64,000 nt of DNA from Cellulomonas sp. NS3 (GTDB lineage Bacteria; Actinomycetota; Actinomycetes; Actinomycetales; Cellulomonadaceae), in the NCBI RefSeq assembly GCF_024757985.1, contig NZ_CP103289.1, positions 2,356,001-2,420,000 of the forward strand, read 5' to 3'. A model generated the notes under the pieces. It saw nothing but the letters and a program-made list of their open reading frames with translations. It did not search any database and was not told where the DNA came from. Position numbers and translations under genes: made by a program. Position 1 is the stretch's first letter; the number at the start of each line of letters is the position of its first letter. Positions 49,996 through 59,540 of this stretch are shown piece by piece.

Positions 49996-50961
49996 TCAGT
50001 CCGCGAGGGGCCCGTAGGCGTCGAGGGCGGCGCTGGCGACGGCGGAGACGTCGGCGGCGGCGTCGGCGGGGCGGACCTCGAGGATGTCGTCGGCGGCCTG
50101 GAGGAGCAGGTGGCGCAGGAACGCCCGGGAGGCGATGCGCAGGTCGACCTCGAAGGTGCCGTCGTCGTGGTTGCGGACGGCCTCGACCGGGACGTTCTCG
50201 GCGACCCAGCGGCCCTGGCTGGTCAGGTGCAGGGTGACGAGCCCGCCGGCGGGGTCGGGGCGGAAGACGTCGGCGTCGGCGCGTACGCGGTGGGGCTGGG
50301 CGGGTTCGTCGAGGACCTCGGCGCGCAGGATGCGGTCGACGCGGAAGAGGCGTTCGTCGTCGGCACGCAGGCACCAGGCGAGCAGGTAGGAGCGTTCGTC
50401 GTCGGTGACGAGGCGGACGGGGTCGACGTCGCGGGTGCTGGCGACGTCGGCGGCGTTGACGTAGCGCAGGCGCAGGCGGCGGGCGTCGCGCAGGGCGGCG
50501 GAGAGGGCCTCGACGACCTCGGGGGCGCCGTCGACGGCGAGGCGGACGTCGATGGTCGCGGCGGCCTCGCCGGTGGCGGCGGTGAGCTTGGCCAGCGCGG
50601 AGGAGAGCACGGCGGCGCGGGCGGGCTCGAGGCGGGGGCCGAGGGCCTCCTCCATGGCGCGCAGGGCGGCGACGAGCGCGACGGCCTCACGGGTGCCGAG
50701 GCGCAGGGGTCGGGTCATGCCGCGGGACTCGGTGAGGCGGACGACGCCGGCCTCGTAGGACGCCGCGTCGAAGTCGATGAGGTCGTGCGGGAAGTAGCCG
50801 GGCGTTCCGGTCATCCAGAGGGTGTCGACGTCGTCGATGACCTGGGCGGGCGTCACCCCGAACTGCTCGGCGACCTGCTCGACGGGGACGCCGGCGTGGC
50901 GGTCGAGGTAGGTGATCATGCCGAGCATGCGCAGGAGGCGGTCGCTCGCGCGTTCAGCCAT
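49996..50961 (-). CDS. pafC: WYL-domain regulator PafC
   Basis: A 321-residue regulator: an N-terminal helix-turn-helix (MAERASDRLLRMLGMITYLDRHAGVPVEQVAEQFGVTPAQVIDDVDTLWM), a WYL domain (about 140-230; LRYVNAADVASTRDVDPVRLVTDDERSYLLAWCLRADDERLFRVDRI) and a C-terminal WCX region. PafB and PafC form a heterodimer that activates most DNA-damage genes in mycobacteria independently of LexA; the WYL domain is thought to sense single-stranded DNA. It overlaps pafB by eight bases. The pupylation gene pafA, usually nearby, is not in the window. Confidence 0.9.
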   Translation of the reverse strand: MAERASDRLLRMLGMITYLDRHAGVPVEQVAEQFGVTPAQVIDDVDTLWMTGTPGYFPHDLIDFDAASYEAGVVRLTESRGMTRPLRLGTREAVALVAALRAMEEALGPRLEPARAAVLSSALAKLTAATGEAAATIDVRLAVDGAPEVVEALSAALRDARRLRLRYVNAADVASTRDVDPVRLVTDDERSYLLAWCLRADDERLFRVDRILRAEVLDEPAQPHRVRADADVFRPDPAGGLVTLHLTSQGRWVAENVPVEAVRNHDDGTFEVDLRIASRAFLRHLLLQAADDILEVRPADAAADVSAVASAALDAYGPLAD

Positions 50962-51985
50962 GGTCGGCTCCCCGGGTGACGAGGTCGGCGGCGGTGCGCA
51001 GCAGGCGCAGGACGGTGGCGCGGAGGGGCTCGGGGGCGAGCACGACGACGGCGTCGCCGTAGCCGACGATCTCCTCGGCGAGATCCCACAGCGCGGTGAA
51101 GGGGATGCGGACGACGTCGCGGTCGGCGAGGACGGCGGCGACGCGGGGGTCGGCGAGGTCGACGTCGTCGGGCGTGGTGGCGGGGGTGCGGACGGCGCGC
51201 ACGCGCAGGGCCTCGGCGCGCTCGGGGCGGATGGCGAGGGTCGCGATGCGCTCCTCCCCCGCGCCCCAGCTGCGCAGGGCCGTGCCGAGACGCTCGACGT
51301 CGGGCTCGGGGAACGCGCCGGGGGCGCCGACGGTGCGGACCTTGCCCTCGACGCGGCTGAGCCGGAAGGAGCGGGGCGCGTCGCGGTCGCGGTCGTGGCC
51401 GACGAGGAACCAGCCGCCGCGCCGGGCCAGGAGCTTCCACGGTTCGACGACGCGCTCGCGGACCTCGCCGGTGCTCGCGGCGCGGTAGGTGAAGCGCACG
51501 GCCTGGCGGGCGTGCACGGCGTCGAGCAGGGGGCCGAACGCTGCCCCGGCGGCGCGCACGCGGGGGGCGAGGCCGGCGACGAGGTCGGACGCCTCGGGGG
51601 CGTCGCCGACGGCGCGGAGCTTGGTCAGCGCGCGCTCGGTGTCGGTGCGCACGGACTTGTCCTGCCAGAACTCCGAGGCGAGCGAGAGCACGCCCAGCTC
51701 GGCGGCGGTGAGGTCGACGGGCGGGAGGGCGTAGGCCTCCTGGTCGATGCGGTACCCGATGTCGTCGCCGTGCCCGGCGCCCGTCACGGTGAGCACGGGG
51801 ATGCCGAGGTCGCGGAGCGTGTCCTTGTCGCGCTCGAACATGCGTTCGAACGCGTCGTCGGACGGGGCGTCGGCGTACCCCGCGACGCTGCGACGGATCT
51901 GCTCCTTCGTCATGCGCGCCGAGGTGTTGACCAGGGCGATGACGAGGTTGAGCAGCCGTTCGGCGGGGTGGATCTGGTCGGGCAT
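50954..51985 (-). CDS. pafB: WYL-domain regulator PafB
   Basis: A 343-residue partner of PafC with the same plan: HTH (about 5-75, ERLLNLVIALVNTSARMTKEQIRRSVAGY, then FERMFERDKDTLRDLGIPV), a WYL domain (about 150-235; VRFTYRAASTGEVRERVVEPWKLLARRGGWFLVGHDRDRDAPRSFRLSRV) and a C-terminal WCX domain. It activates DNA-repair genes as a PafB-PafC dimer. ATG 51985 follows TACGGT by seven bases; a GTG nine bases upstream is an alternative. The FERMFERD segment is encoded by a perfect LexA box. It is divergent from the DUF3866 gene with start codons 33 bases apart. Confidence 0.9.
   Translation of the reverse strand: MPDQIHPAERLLNLVIALVNTSARMTKEQIRRSVAGYADAPSDDAFERMFERDKDTLRDLGIPVLTVTGAGHGDDIGYRIDQEAYALPPVDLTAAELGVLSLASEFWQDKSVRTDTERALTKLRAVGDAPEASDLVAGLAPRVRAAGAAFGPLLDAVHARQAVRFTYRAASTGEVRERVVEPWKLLARRGGWFLVGHDRDRDAPRSFRLSRVEGKVRTVGAPGAFPEPDVERLGTALRSWGAGEERIATLAIRPERAEALRVRAVRTPATTPDDVDLADPRVAAVLADRDVVRIPFTALWDLAEEIVGYGDAVVVLAPEPLRATVLRLLRTAADLVTRGADHG
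51834..51849. promoter_or_regulatory. Perfect SOS (LexA) box inside pafB
   Basis: TCGAAC, ATGC, GTTCGA: exact match to the actinobacterial SOS consensus TCGAAC-N4-GTTCGA. It is 137-152 bases into the coding sequence. It uses a rare GAA codon where GAG is the norm here. Confidence 0.5.
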
Positions 51986-51992
51986 CGCCTCC

Positions 51993-51998
51993 ACCGTA
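51993..51998 (-). promoter_or_regulatory. -10 box for pafB
   Basis: Minus-strand TACGGT, seven bases before ATG 51985; a leaderless or near-leaderless transcript. Confidence 0.55.
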
Positions 51999-52006
51999 GT
52001 CGCCGG

Positions 52007-52012
52007 TAGCCT
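52007..52012 (+). promoter_or_regulatory. Leaderless -10 box for the DUF3866 gene
   Basis: TAGCCT, six bases, GTG 52019. With the pafB box it forms a back-to-back promoter pair inside 33 bases. Confidence 0.6.
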
Positions 52013-52018
52013 GCAGCG

Positions 52019-53176
52019 GTGATCACGTGGCGTGCGGGTGTCGTGGTGTCGGGCGGCGCGTCGTGGCCCGGGGCGGTCGAGATGCAGGTCGAGCTCGAGG
52101 GCGAGCCGGTCGGCGGGCTGCCCGCGGACGGCCGGGTGCGGGCGCTCGCGTACCCGGGGCTCGTCGGGGAGCCGCAGGTCGGCGACCGGGTGCTGCTGAA
52201 CGTGTCGGCGCTCGCGCGCGGGCTGGGGACGGGCGGCTACGCGATGGTCGTCGCGCTCGGGGACCGGGTGCCCGCCGACCCGCCGGCCGGGCCCGGGCAC
52301 CTGGTGAAGGCCCGGTACACCCCGCTGCAGGCCACGGTCCTCGGCGTCGACGACCAGGAGTCCGCGCACCACGAGGTGCTGCGCGACGCCGACGACCTCG
52401 CCGGGCTGCCGGTGGTCGTCGCGGACCTGCACTCGGCCCTGCCCGCGGTCGTCGCGGGGGCCCGGCACTCCGCGGCGCTGCACGGGCGGCCCGCGCCGCG
52501 CGTCGTGTACGTCATGACGGACGGTGGCGCGCTGCCCGCGTGGTTCTCCCGGACGGTCGCGGGGCTGCGGGACGCGGGCTGGCTCGAGGCGTGCGTGACC
52601 ACCGGGCAGGCGTTCGGGGGCGACCTCGAGGCCGTCACGGTGCACACGGGCCTGCTGGCGGCGCGGCTCGTCGCCGGGGCGGACCTCGCCGTCGTCGCGC
52701 AGGGCCCGGGCAACCTCGGCACCGGGACGCGGTGGGGGTTCTCCGGGGTCGCCGCGGGTGAGGCCGTCAACGCCGTCGGTGTGCTCGGGGGGCGCGCGGT
52801 GGCGTCGCTGCGGGTCTCCGGGGCCGACGCGCGCGAGCGCCACCTGGGCGTCTCCCACCACTCCACGACCGCGTACGGGCGGGTGGCCCTGTCCCCCGCC
52901 GACGTCGTCGTCCCCGGGCTCGCGGCCGCCGGGGCGGGGCTCGACGAGCTCGACGCCCGGGTGCGGGCGCAGGCGCAGGCCCTCGCGGCTCCCGCAGGGC
53001 GGCACCGGCTCGTCGACGCGGCGACCGGGCCGGACCTCCTCGAGGCGCTGCGCGGGACGCCGGTGCGGCTCTCCACGATGGGGCGCGGGCTCGACGGTGA
53101 CCCGGCAGCGTTCCTCGCGGTCGCCGCGGCCGGGGTGCACGCCGAGCGGCTCGCCGCGGAGCCCGCGAGCGCCTGA
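52019..53176 (+). CDS. DUF3866 family protein
   Basis: A 385-residue protein of a conserved, uncharacterised family usually next to pafBC. Recognised segments: MITWRAGVVVSGGASWPGAVEMQVEL, LNVSALARGLGTGGYAMVVAL, HLVKARYTPLQATVLGVDDQESAHHEVL, VVYVMTDGGALPAWFSRTVAGLRDAGWL, TTGQAFGGDLEAVTVHTGLLAARLV, VVAQGPGNLGTGTRWGFSGVAAGEAVN and RHLGVSHHSTTAYGRVAL. There is no signal peptide or membrane helix. The glycine-rich QGPGNLGTGT suggests a nucleotide- or phosphate-binding loop, which is inference. GTG 52019 is fixed by the leaderless promoter. Confidence 0.85.
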   Translation: MITWRAGVVVSGGASWPGAVEMQVELEGEPVGGLPADGRVRALAYPGLVGEPQVGDRVLLNVSALARGLGTGGYAMVVALGDRVPADPPAGPGHLVKARYTPLQATVLGVDDQESAHHEVLRDADDLAGLPVVVADLHSALPAVVAGARHSAALHGRPAPRVVYVMTDGGALPAWFSRTVAGLRDAGWLEACVTTGQAFGGDLEAVTVHTGLLAARLVAGADLAVVAQGPGNLGTGTRWGFSGVAAGEAVNAVGVLGGRAVASLRVSGADARERHLGVSHHSTTAYGRVALSPADVVVPGLAAAGAGLDELDARVRAQAQALAAPAGRHRLVDAATGPDLLEALRGTPVRLSTMGRGLDGDPAAFLAVAAAGVHAERLAAEPASA

Positions 53177-53184
53177 GCGGTCGC

Positions 53185-53676
53185 TCAGTCGTCGCGGGCG
53201 GTGCGCGAGTGCAGGGCGACGAGGGTCGCGAAGCGCCGGGCCTGCGCGTCGGCGTACGCGCCGTCGGAGCGCTGCACGCCCATGACGGCGAGGGTGTCGC
53301 CGTCGGCGAGGTCGAGCTGGACCCAGGGGCGGCCCTGACCGAAGCGGACGGAGACGATCTCGGGCCAGGTGAGCCGCCGGGTGAGCAGCAGGTTGCGGAC
53401 GGTGACGCCGTCGCGGTCGACGCGCGCCTGGACGCTGGCCTGCCGCCAGCAGAACCAGGCGATGCCGGCGCCGAGCAGGCCCATGCCGAGCTGGTCGCCG
53501 AACGACTCGCCCTCGGGGCCGATGGACGGCAGGGCGACGACGAGGGCGGCGGTGAGCGCGAGCACGAGCACCATGAGCGCGAGCGTGACGACGCGCGCGA
53601 GCCGCGGGCGGAACGTCGCGTAGAGCCCGGCGATGCGGTCGGCGTGGGGTCCGGCGTCGGGGTCGCCGCTGGTCAT
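53185..53676 (-). CDS. PH-domain membrane protein
   Basis: A 163-residue protein with two membrane helices (LARVVTLALMVLVLALTAALVVAL and GDQLGMGLLGAGIAWFCW) and a C-terminal bacterial PH-like domain (VQARVDRDGVTVRNLLLTRRLTWPEIVSVRFGQGRPWVQLDLADGDTLAVMGVQRSD). Such proteins are common next to hisG in actinobacteria; function unknown. The start at 53676 gives a short acidic N-terminus. It is 31 bases downstream of hisG and may end that operon. Confidence 0.8.
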   Translation of the reverse strand: MTSGDPDAGPHADRIAGLYATFRPRLARVVTLALMVLVLALTAALVVALPSIGPEGESFGDQLGMGLLGAGIAWFCWRQASVQARVDRDGVTVRNLLLTRRLTWPEIVSVRFGQGRPWVQLDLADGDTLAVMGVQRSDGAYADAQARRFATLVALHSRTARDD

Positions 53677-53707
53677 GGTGCCTCTCCGGGGGCGGTGCGC
53701 CGGGGGG

Positions 53708-54556
53708 TCAGAGCCGGCACGCGTGGATCGAGGTCACCAGGATCGCGCGAGCGCCCACGTCGTACAACGCGTCCATGACACGGTTGGTCTCGTCGCGCCG
53801 GACCATGGCGCGCACGGCGGCCCACTCGCGGTTGTGCAGCGGGGACACGGTCGGGGACTCGAGCCCGGGAGTGATGGCGACGGCCCGGTCGACGAGCGCG
53901 AGCGGCACGTCGTAGTCCATGAGCACGTACTGCTGGGCGGTCAGGACGCCCTGGATGCGGCGGGTCAGCACGTCGAGGCCGGCGGGCTCGTCGCCGTCGG
54001 CGCGGCGCACGAGGACGGCCTCGGAGCGCAGGATCGGCTCGCCGAAGATCTCGAGGCCGGCGGCGCGCAGCGTGGTGCCGGTCTCGACGACGTCCGCGAT
54101 GACGTCGGCGACGCCGAGGCGGATCGCGGTCTCGACGGCGCCGTCGAGGCGCACGATGCCGGAGGCCTCGACGCCGCGCTCGCGCAGGTAGTCGGCGACG
54201 AGGACCGGGTAGGACGTCGCGACGCGGTGCCCGGCGATCTGGGTGACGTCGGTGAGCTGCCCGGCGGGGGCGGCGAACCGGAACGTCGAGCGCGCGAAGC
54301 CGAGCCGGAGGTGCTCGGTCGCCGTCGAGGCGGAGTCGAGCAGGAGGTCCCGGCCGGTGATGCCGACGTCGACGGTGCCCTCCCCCACGTACACCGCGAT
54401 GTCGCGGGGGCGCAGGAAGAAGAACTCCACGTCGTTGTCGGGGTCGGGCAGCACAAGCTCGCGGGAGTCGCGGCGCTGGCGGTAGCCGGCCTCGCGGAGC
54501 AGGTCGGCGGCGGGCTCGGACAGGGAGCCCTTGTTGGGGACGGCGATCCTCAGCAC
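53708..54556 (-). CDS. hisG: ATP phosphoribosyltransferase (long form)
   Basis: A 282-residue enzyme for the first step of histidine synthesis, ATP plus PRPP to phosphoribosyl-ATP. [25 protein letters not shown] is the start; VGITGRDLL and [34 protein letters not shown] bind substrate (PRPP loop region). About 210-282 is the extra regulatory domain that makes it the long, histidine-inhibited form independent of HisZ. ATG 54556 starts directly at the conserved N-terminus. It follows hisE by 84 bases, as in other actinobacteria. Confidence 0.94.
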   Translation of the reverse strand: MLRIAVPNKGSLSEPAADLLREAGYRQRRDSRELVLPDPDNDVEFFFLRPRDIAVYVGEGTVDVGITGRDLLLDSASTATEHLRLGFARSTFRFAAPAGQLTDVTQIAGHRVATSYPVLVADYLRERGVEASGIVRLDGAVETAIRLGVADVIADVVETGTTLRAAGLEIFGEPILRSEAVLVRRADGDEPAGLDVLTRRIQGVLTAQQYVLMDYDVPLALVDRAVAITPGLESPTVSPLHNREWAAVRAMVRRDETNRVMDALYDVGARAILVTSIHACRL

Positions 54557-54640
54557 GTGGTCCTCACGGGGTGGTTCGGTCGGGTGGGGGCCCGGGCGCG
54601 GCGGGTGTGCCGGGGCCGGGGCCGGGGTCGTGCCGGCGCC

Positions 54641-54904
54641 TCAGAGGTGGGCGTAGACGTCCTCGAGCGTGAGCCCGCGCGCGAGCATGAGGACCTGCAG
54701 GTGGTAGAGCAGCTGCGAGATCTCCTCGGCGGTGCGCTCGTCGCCCTCGTGCTCGGCGGCCATCCACACCTCGGCGGCCTCCTCGACGATCTTCTTGCCG
54801 ATCGCGTGGACGCCGGCGTCGAGCTCGGCGACGGTTCCGGATCCTGCGGGGCGGGTGGTGGCCTTCTCGGCCAGCTCGGCGAACAGCGAGTCGAACGTCT
54901 TCAC
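54641..54904 (-). CDS. hisE: Phosphoribosyl-ATP diphosphatase
   Basis: An 87-residue all-alpha MazG-like enzyme, second step of histidine synthesis, removing pyrophosphate from phosphoribosyl-ATP. [43 protein letters not shown] carries the EExxE and ExxD-type metal-binding positions of the family. GTG 54904 lies 9 bases after ribM, so hisE is probably transcribed from the rib operon as well. HisE and HisI are separate proteins here. Confidence 0.92.
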   Translation of the reverse strand: MKTFDSLFAELAEKATTRPAGSGTVAELDAGVHAIGKKIVEEAAEVWMAAEHEGDERTAEEISQLLYHLQVLMLARGLTLEDVYAHL

Positions 54905-54913
54905 GCGCTGAGC

Positions 54914-55627
54914 CTAGACGCCCGCGCGGTCGCCGGCGGGCGCGTCCACCGCGAGGGTGCCCGCCCCGGCCGACGCGGTGACCTCCTGGGCCTGCCCGGT
55001 GCGCTGCGCGCGGACCCACACGGTGAACCCGTAGAGCACCACGCCGCCGTACACGGCGTACAGGACGGCCGACGGGTAGTACCCGGCGCGCAGCAGCAGC
55101 GGGACACCGACGGCGTCGACCGCGATCCACACGAGCCAGAACTCCGTCCAGCCGCGCGCCATGCCGTAGGTCGCCAGCAGGCTGCCGGTGAAGATCCACG
55201 CGTCGGCCCACGGCCCCCACGAGCCGAGCGCCTGGAACACCAGCGCGGCGACGACGGTCCCGCCGACGGCGGCGACGAGCAGCTGGACCCGGCCGCGGGT
55301 GCCCGCCCAGGACGGCACGATCGCCGGCCCGTCCCCGGCGCCGCGGGCCTGGCGCCAGCGCACCCACCCGTAGACCGCGACGACCACGAAGAACACCTGC
55401 CTCCCGGCCTGCCCGTAGAGGTCCTTCGCCTGCGGGGTGTCGAACACCCCGCCGAGGAACACCGTGAACAGCAGCACGTTGCCGACGATCCCGACGGGCC
55501 ACGCCCACACGCGCCGGCGCAGACCCCCGACGGCGGACGCGAGCCCGAACAGGTTCCCGACGACCTCGCGGACGAGGATGGGCGCACCCGCGACGACGAG
55601 CTGGGCGTCGAAGAGCCAGTCGATCAC
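54914..55627 (-). CDS. ribM: PnuC-type vitamin transporter, probably riboflavin importer RibM
   Basis: A 237-residue membrane protein of the PnuC family (DUF class of SWEET-like vitamin carriers): [130 protein letters not shown]. PnuC moves nicotinamide riboside, but the member inside rib operons (RibM/PnuX of Streptomyces and Corynebacterium) imports riboflavin. Position within the riboswitch-led operon supports RibM. GTG 55627 overlaps the ribH stop by four bases. About seven membrane segments. Confidence 0.85.
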   Translation of the reverse strand: MIDWLFDAQLVVAGAPILVREVVGNLFGLASAVGGLRRRVWAWPVGIVGNVLLFTVFLGGVFDTPQAKDLYGQAGRQVFFVVVAVYGWVRWRQARGAGDGPAIVPSWAGTRGRVQLLVAAVGGTVVAALVFQALGSWGPWADAWIFTGSLLATYGMARGWTEFWLVWIAVDAVGVPLLLRAGYYPSAVLYAVYGGVVLYGFTVWVRAQRTGQAQEVTASAGAGTLAVDAPAGDRAGV

Positions 55628-56118
55628 CGTGCGCCCCCGAGCGACGCACCGAGCGACCCGCGCAGGGCCACGACGGTCGCGACCGCGGCCTGTGCGGCCT
55701 CCGTGCCCTTGTCCTCGTGCGACCCGGGCAGGCCCGCGCGGTCGAGGGCCTGCGCCTCGTCGTCGCACGTGAGGACCCCGAAGCCGACGGGGACGCCGGT
55801 GCGGACCGCGACGTCGGTCAGCCCGAGGGTCGCGGCCTGGCACACGTAGTCGAAGTGCGGGGTCCCGCCGCGGATGACGACACCGAGCGCGACGACGGCG
55901 TCCGCGCCGTGCTCGGCGGCGTGCTTCGCGGCGACGGGCAGCTCGAACGTGCCCGGCACGCGCACGACGGTCACGTCGCTCACGTGGGCGTCGGCGAGCG
56001 CGCGCTGCGCCCCCGCGAGGAGGCCGTCCATGACGACGGTGTGCCAGCTCGCGGCGACGACGACGACGCGCAGCCCGGTGCCGTCGACGGTGAGGGTGGG
56101 GGCTCCGGCGCCGCTCAT
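55624..56118 (-). CDS. ribH: 6,7-dimethyl-8-ribityllumazine synthase
   Basis: A 164-residue enzyme condensing the pyrimidine from RibD with dihydroxybutanone phosphate from RibB to lumazine. [66 protein letters not shown] (GxVIRGxTxHFD signature with the catalytic His) and [21 protein letters not shown] are standard. It assembles into pentamers or 60-mers. ATG 56118 overlaps ribBA by four bases. Full length. Confidence 0.95.
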   Translation of the reverse strand: MSGAGAPTLTVDGTGLRVVVVAASWHTVVMDGLLAGAQRALADAHVSDVTVVRVPGTFELPVAAKHAAEHGADAVVALGVVIRGGTPHFDYVCQAATLGLTDVAVRTGVPVGFGVLTCDDEAQALDRAGLPGSHEDKGTEAAQAAVATVVALRGSLGASLGGAR

Positions 56119-57581
56119 GCGGGGGTCTCCTGGTTCGTGGGGGTGGTGCGGGGGCTGGGGACGGGGGTGCCCGCCGGGACGGTCGCGCCGTCGAGGACGT
56201 GGTCGGTGGTGTCGGTGCCCGGCAGGGGCGGGGAGGCGCGCACCGGGTCGACGTGCACGGGCGCGACGGTGCGGGGCTCGGCGTGCGGGGCGTGCGCCCC
56301 GCGGCCGTCCAGACCGGGCAGCACGTGGCCCATCGCGGTCGCCTTGGTGCGCAGGTAGGCCTCGTTGTGCGGGGTGCGCCCGACCTCGAGGCCGCGGACC
56401 TCGGTGACGGCGACGCCGTGGGCCTGCAGCCCCGTGACCTTGGCGGGGTTGTTCGTCAGGAGCCGCACCCGGGTCACGCCGAGGTCGGTGAGGATCGCGG
56501 CGGCGGCGCCGTACTCGCGGCGGTCCGCGGGCCAGCCGAGGTCGAGGTTCGCCTCGACGGTGTCGCGGCCCTCGTCCTGCAGCGCGTAGGCGGCGACCTT
56601 CGCGAGCAGGCCGATGCCGCGGCCCTCGTGCCCGCGCAGGTAGACGACCGCGCCGCCCTCGCGGGCCGCGAGCGCGAGGGCGGCGTCGAGCTGGGGGCCG
56701 CAGTCGCAGCGGGCGGACCCGAAGGCGTCGCCCGTGAGGCACTCGGAGTGCACGCGCACGACGGGGACGTCGGCGAGGCCCGCGGTCGAGACGAGCGCGA
56801 CGTGCTCGGCGCCGGTGCGCAGGTCGCGGTACCCGTGGATGCGGAAGTCCCCGTGCCGGGTCGGCAGGTACGCGGTGTGGGTCGGGTGCACGCGGGCCTG
56901 GGCGGGGGCGCCCGGCGCTGCGGCGTGGCCGGCGGTCTCGGGGCCGGGCGGCTCGACGGGGTCGTGGGTGCGCCGCCAGGCGACGAGGTCCTCGATGGTC
57001 AGGAGCACGAGCCCGTCGCGCTCGGCGAGGGCGGCGGCCTCGGGGAGCCGGACCATCGTGCCGTCGTCGTTGACCAGCTCGGCGATGGCGCCCACGGGCT
57101 CGAGGCCCGCGAGGCGGCACAGGTCGACGGCGGCCTCGGTGTGCCCGGCCCGGTGCAGGACGCCGCCGGGGACGGCGCGCAGGGGCAGGACGTGCCCGGG
57201 GCGGATGAGGGACTCCGGGCCGGACGAGGGGTCGGCGAGCGTGCGCAGCGTGTGCGCGCGGTCCGCGGCGGAGATGCCGGTCGTGACCCCGCGGGCGGCG
57301 TCGACCGTGACGGTGTAGGCGGTGCGGCGCGGGTCCTCGCTGCGCGGGACCATGAGCGGGAGCTCGAGGGCGTCGGCGCGGGCGGCGGGCATGGGCGCGC
57401 ACAGGTAGCCCGAGGAGTGCCGGATCGTCCACGCGACCCACTCGGGGGTCGCGGACCGGGCGGCGAGGATGACGTCGGCCTCGTTCTCCCGCTCCGGGGA
57501 GTCCGCGACGAGCACGGGGCGGCCGGCGCGCAGCGCGTCGAGCGCGTCCTCGACGGTGCCGAGGCGCACGGGTGCGCTCAC
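56115..57581 (-). CDS. ribBA: Bifunctional DHBP synthase / GTP cyclohydrolase II
   Basis: A 488-residue fusion. About 5-205 is RibB ([45 protein letters not shown]), making dihydroxybutanone phosphate from ribulose-5-phosphate. About 235-435 is RibA ([26 protein letters not shown] with the Zn-binding cysteines, [33 protein letters not shown]), opening GTP to the pyrimidine precursor. The last 50 residues are Pro/Thr/His-rich and disordered. GTG 57581 overlaps the ribE stop by four bases. The ribulose-5-phosphate it uses connects to rpe upstream. Confidence 0.95.
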   Translation of the reverse strand: MSAPVRLGTVEDALDALRAGRPVLVADSPERENEADVILAARSATPEWVAWTIRHSSGYLCAPMPAARADALELPLMVPRSEDPRRTAYTVTVDAARGVTTGISAADRAHTLRTLADPSSGPESLIRPGHVLPLRAVPGGVLHRAGHTEAAVDLCRLAGLEPVGAIAELVNDDGTMVRLPEAAALAERDGLVLLTIEDLVAWRRTHDPVEPPGPETAGHAAAPGAPAQARVHPTHTAYLPTRHGDFRIHGYRDLRTGAEHVALVSTAGLADVPVVRVHSECLTGDAFGSARCDCGPQLDAALALAAREGGAVVYLRGHEGRGIGLLAKVAAYALQDEGRDTVEANLDLGWPADRREYGAAAAILTDLGVTRVRLLTNNPAKVTGLQAHGVAVTEVRGLEVGRTPHNEAYLRTKATAMGHVLPGLDGRGAHAPHAEPRTVAPVHVDPVRASPPLPGTDTTDHVLDGATVPAGTPVPSPRTTPTNQETPA

Positions 57582-58210
57582 CGGGTCACCGCGCCGGTCG
57601 CGAGCAGGCGCTCGACGTACTTGGCGAGCACGTCGACCTCGAGGTTCACGCGCGAGCCGGGCGCGAGGCCGCCCAGCGTCGTGGCCTCGAGGGTCGTGGG
57701 GATGAGTGAGACGCCGAACGCGTCGTCGGACACGTGCGTGACCGTCAGCGAGACCCCGGAGACGGTGATCGACCCCTTCTCCGCGACGTACCGCGCGAGG
57801 TGCGGGTCGAGCGCGATCTCCACCTCGTCCCAGCGGGGTCCGGGCCGGCGGGCCCGGATGGTCCCGACCCCGTCGACGTGCCCCTGCACGACGTGCCCGC
57901 CGAGGCGCGCGTCGGCCCGCAGCGCCCGCTCGAGGTTCACCGGGCTGCCCGCCGCGAGGTCACCGAGCGCGGTGCGGCGCAGCGACTCGGGCATGACGTC
58001 GACCGTGAAGGTGCCGTCCTCGCCGAGGGCGGCGACCGTGAGGCAGACCCCGGACACCGCGATGGAGTCCCCGAGGCGTGCGTCGGACGCGACGAGCGGC
58101 CCCCGCACCGTCAGCCGCGCGTCCCCCTCGCCGCCGCCCGTCGTGCCGTCGTGCGCGCCCGGCTCGAGCGCGACGACCGCGCCGACCTCCTCGACGATGC
58201 CTGTGAACAT
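57578..58210 (-). CDS. ribE: Riboflavin synthase alpha subunit
   Basis: A 210-residue enzyme that dismutates two lumazines into riboflavin. It begins [12 protein letters not shown], and has the two internal repeats of the family: [12 protein letters not shown] and [28 protein letters not shown] in the first half, [15 protein letters not shown] and [16 protein letters not shown] in the second. It acts as a trimer. ATG 58210 overlaps the ribD stop by one base (TGATG), so translation is coupled. Full length; the repeat pair shows no loss. Confidence 0.95.
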   Translation of the reverse strand: MFTGIVEEVGAVVALEPGAHDGTTGGGEGDARLTVRGPLVASDARLGDSIAVSGVCLTVAALGEDGTFTVDVMPESLRRTALGDLAAGSPVNLERALRADARLGGHVVQGHVDGVGTIRARRPGPRWDEVEIALDPHLARYVAEKGSITVSGVSLTVTHVSDDAFGVSLIPTTLEATTLGGLAPGSRVNLEVDVLAKYVERLLATGAVTR

Positions 58211-59436
58211 CAGCTCTCCTCGCTGGTCGTGCTCGTGCCGGTCAGGGGCGCGGGGGCGTCCGGGGTCGCCACGACGAGGACGTCGGGCCCGAGGTGGACG
58301 ACCTCGCGGGGGGTCAGGCGCAGCGCGCCCGCGATCGTGGTGACGCCGAGGTCCGCGAGCGCGGGCGGCCCCGCGCCGAGCAGGACGGGTGCGACGTAGG
58401 CGTGCACCTCGTCGACGAGGCCGGCGCGCAGGAACGCCGCGGCGAGCGTCGGGCCGCCCTCGACGAGGACGTGCCGGGCCTCGCGCCCGTGCAGGACGCG
58501 CAGCACCTCGTGGGGGTCGTGGGAGCGCACGTGCAGCAGCTCCCCGCCGGCGCCGTGCAGGCGCGCGCCGGCGGGCAGGTCCCGGTGCCCGACGACGACC
58601 CGCAGCGGCTGGTGGTGGGTCAGGGCGCCGTCGGCGGTGCGGGCGGTCAGCGACGGGGCGTCGGTGAGCGCGGTGCCCGTGCCGACGACGATGGCGTCGA
58701 CGTCGGCGCGCAGGTCGTGCGCGTGCCGGCGGGACTGCGCCGAGGTGATCCAGCGGCTCGACCCGTCCGGGGCGGCGACGCGGCCGTCCAGGCTCGTGGC
58801 GAGCTTGAGGGTGACGAACGGGCGCGCGCGCTCGACGGCGGGCAGCCAGGCGCCGAGGGTCTCCCGGCCCTGCTCGGTGAGGAGCCCCTCCCGGACGTCC
58901 ACGCCCGCGGCGCGCAGGCGGTCCGCTCCCCCGGCGGCCTGCGGGTTCGGGTCGGCCACGGAGACCACGACGCGGGCGACACCCGCGTCGAGGAGCGCGA
59001 CGCTGCACGGGCCGGTGCGCCCCGTGTGGTCGCACGGCTCGAGCGTCACGACGGCCGTGGCGCCCCGCACGTCGTGGCCGCGGCGGCGGGCGTCGGCCAG
59101 GGCCGCGACCTCGGCGTGCGCGGTCCCCGCGCCCTGGTGCCAGCCCTCGCCGAGGACGGCGGCGGGCTCCGGTGCGCCGGACGGGTCGGTGCCGGCGCCG
59201 GGGGCGAGGAGCACGCAGCCGACCCGCGGGTTGGGTCCGTGGGCGGGACCGCGGCGCGCGAGGTCGAGGGCGTGACGCATGGCGGCGGTCTCCGCGGGGG
59301 TCACGGCCGCCGTGGGCGCCGGGACCGTCGCGGGGAGACCGGCGGGGGTCGTGGCGGTGCCCGGTGCGGGGCGGGGAGCCCGGGCACGGGCGTGCGTGCC
59401 GAGCAGCGTCGCGCCGTGGTGGGTCTCGGTGCCCAT
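58210..59436 (-). CDS. ribD: Bifunctional deaminase/reductase RibD
   Basis: A 408-residue enzyme for two steps after GTP cyclohydrolase. Residues 1-45 are an unusual Ala/Pro/Thr-rich extension. About 48-185 is the deaminase (NPRVGCVLL, HAEVAAL, LEPCDHTGRTGPC: zinc His and two Cys). About 195-400 is the NADPH reductase (PFVTLKLATSLDGRVAAPDGSSRWITS, VDAIVVGTGTALTDAPSLTAR, HVLVEGGPTLAAAFLRAGLVDEVHAYVAPVLLGAG). ATG 59436 is about 105 bases downstream of the FMN riboswitch. First gene of the rib operon. Confidence 0.94.
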   Translation of the reverse strand: MGTETHHGATLLGTHARARAPRPAPGTATTPAGLPATVPAPTAAVTPAETAAMRHALDLARRGPAHGPNPRVGCVLLAPGAGTDPSGAPEPAAVLGEGWHQGAGTAHAEVAALADARRRGHDVRGATAVVTLEPCDHTGRTGPCSVALLDAGVARVVVSVADPNPQAAGGADRLRAAGVDVREGLLTEQGRETLGAWLPAVERARPFVTLKLATSLDGRVAAPDGSSRWITSAQSRRHAHDLRADVDAIVVGTGTALTDAPSLTARTADGALTHHQPLRVVVGHRDLPAGARLHGAGGELLHVRSHDPHEVLRVLHGREARHVLVEGGPTLAAAFLRAGLVDEVHAYVAPVLLGAGPPALADLGVTTIAGALRLTPREVVHLGPDVLVVATPDAPAPLTGTSTTSEES

Positions 59437-59540
59437 CGCCGTCCTCCCGTGCCGGTCAGGGCTCCGGGGTCTCGGCGGAGGACGACCCCAGGGGTCGCCG
59501 CTGCCACGTGCGCGCGACCGACGGCCGCGTGCACGCCACG

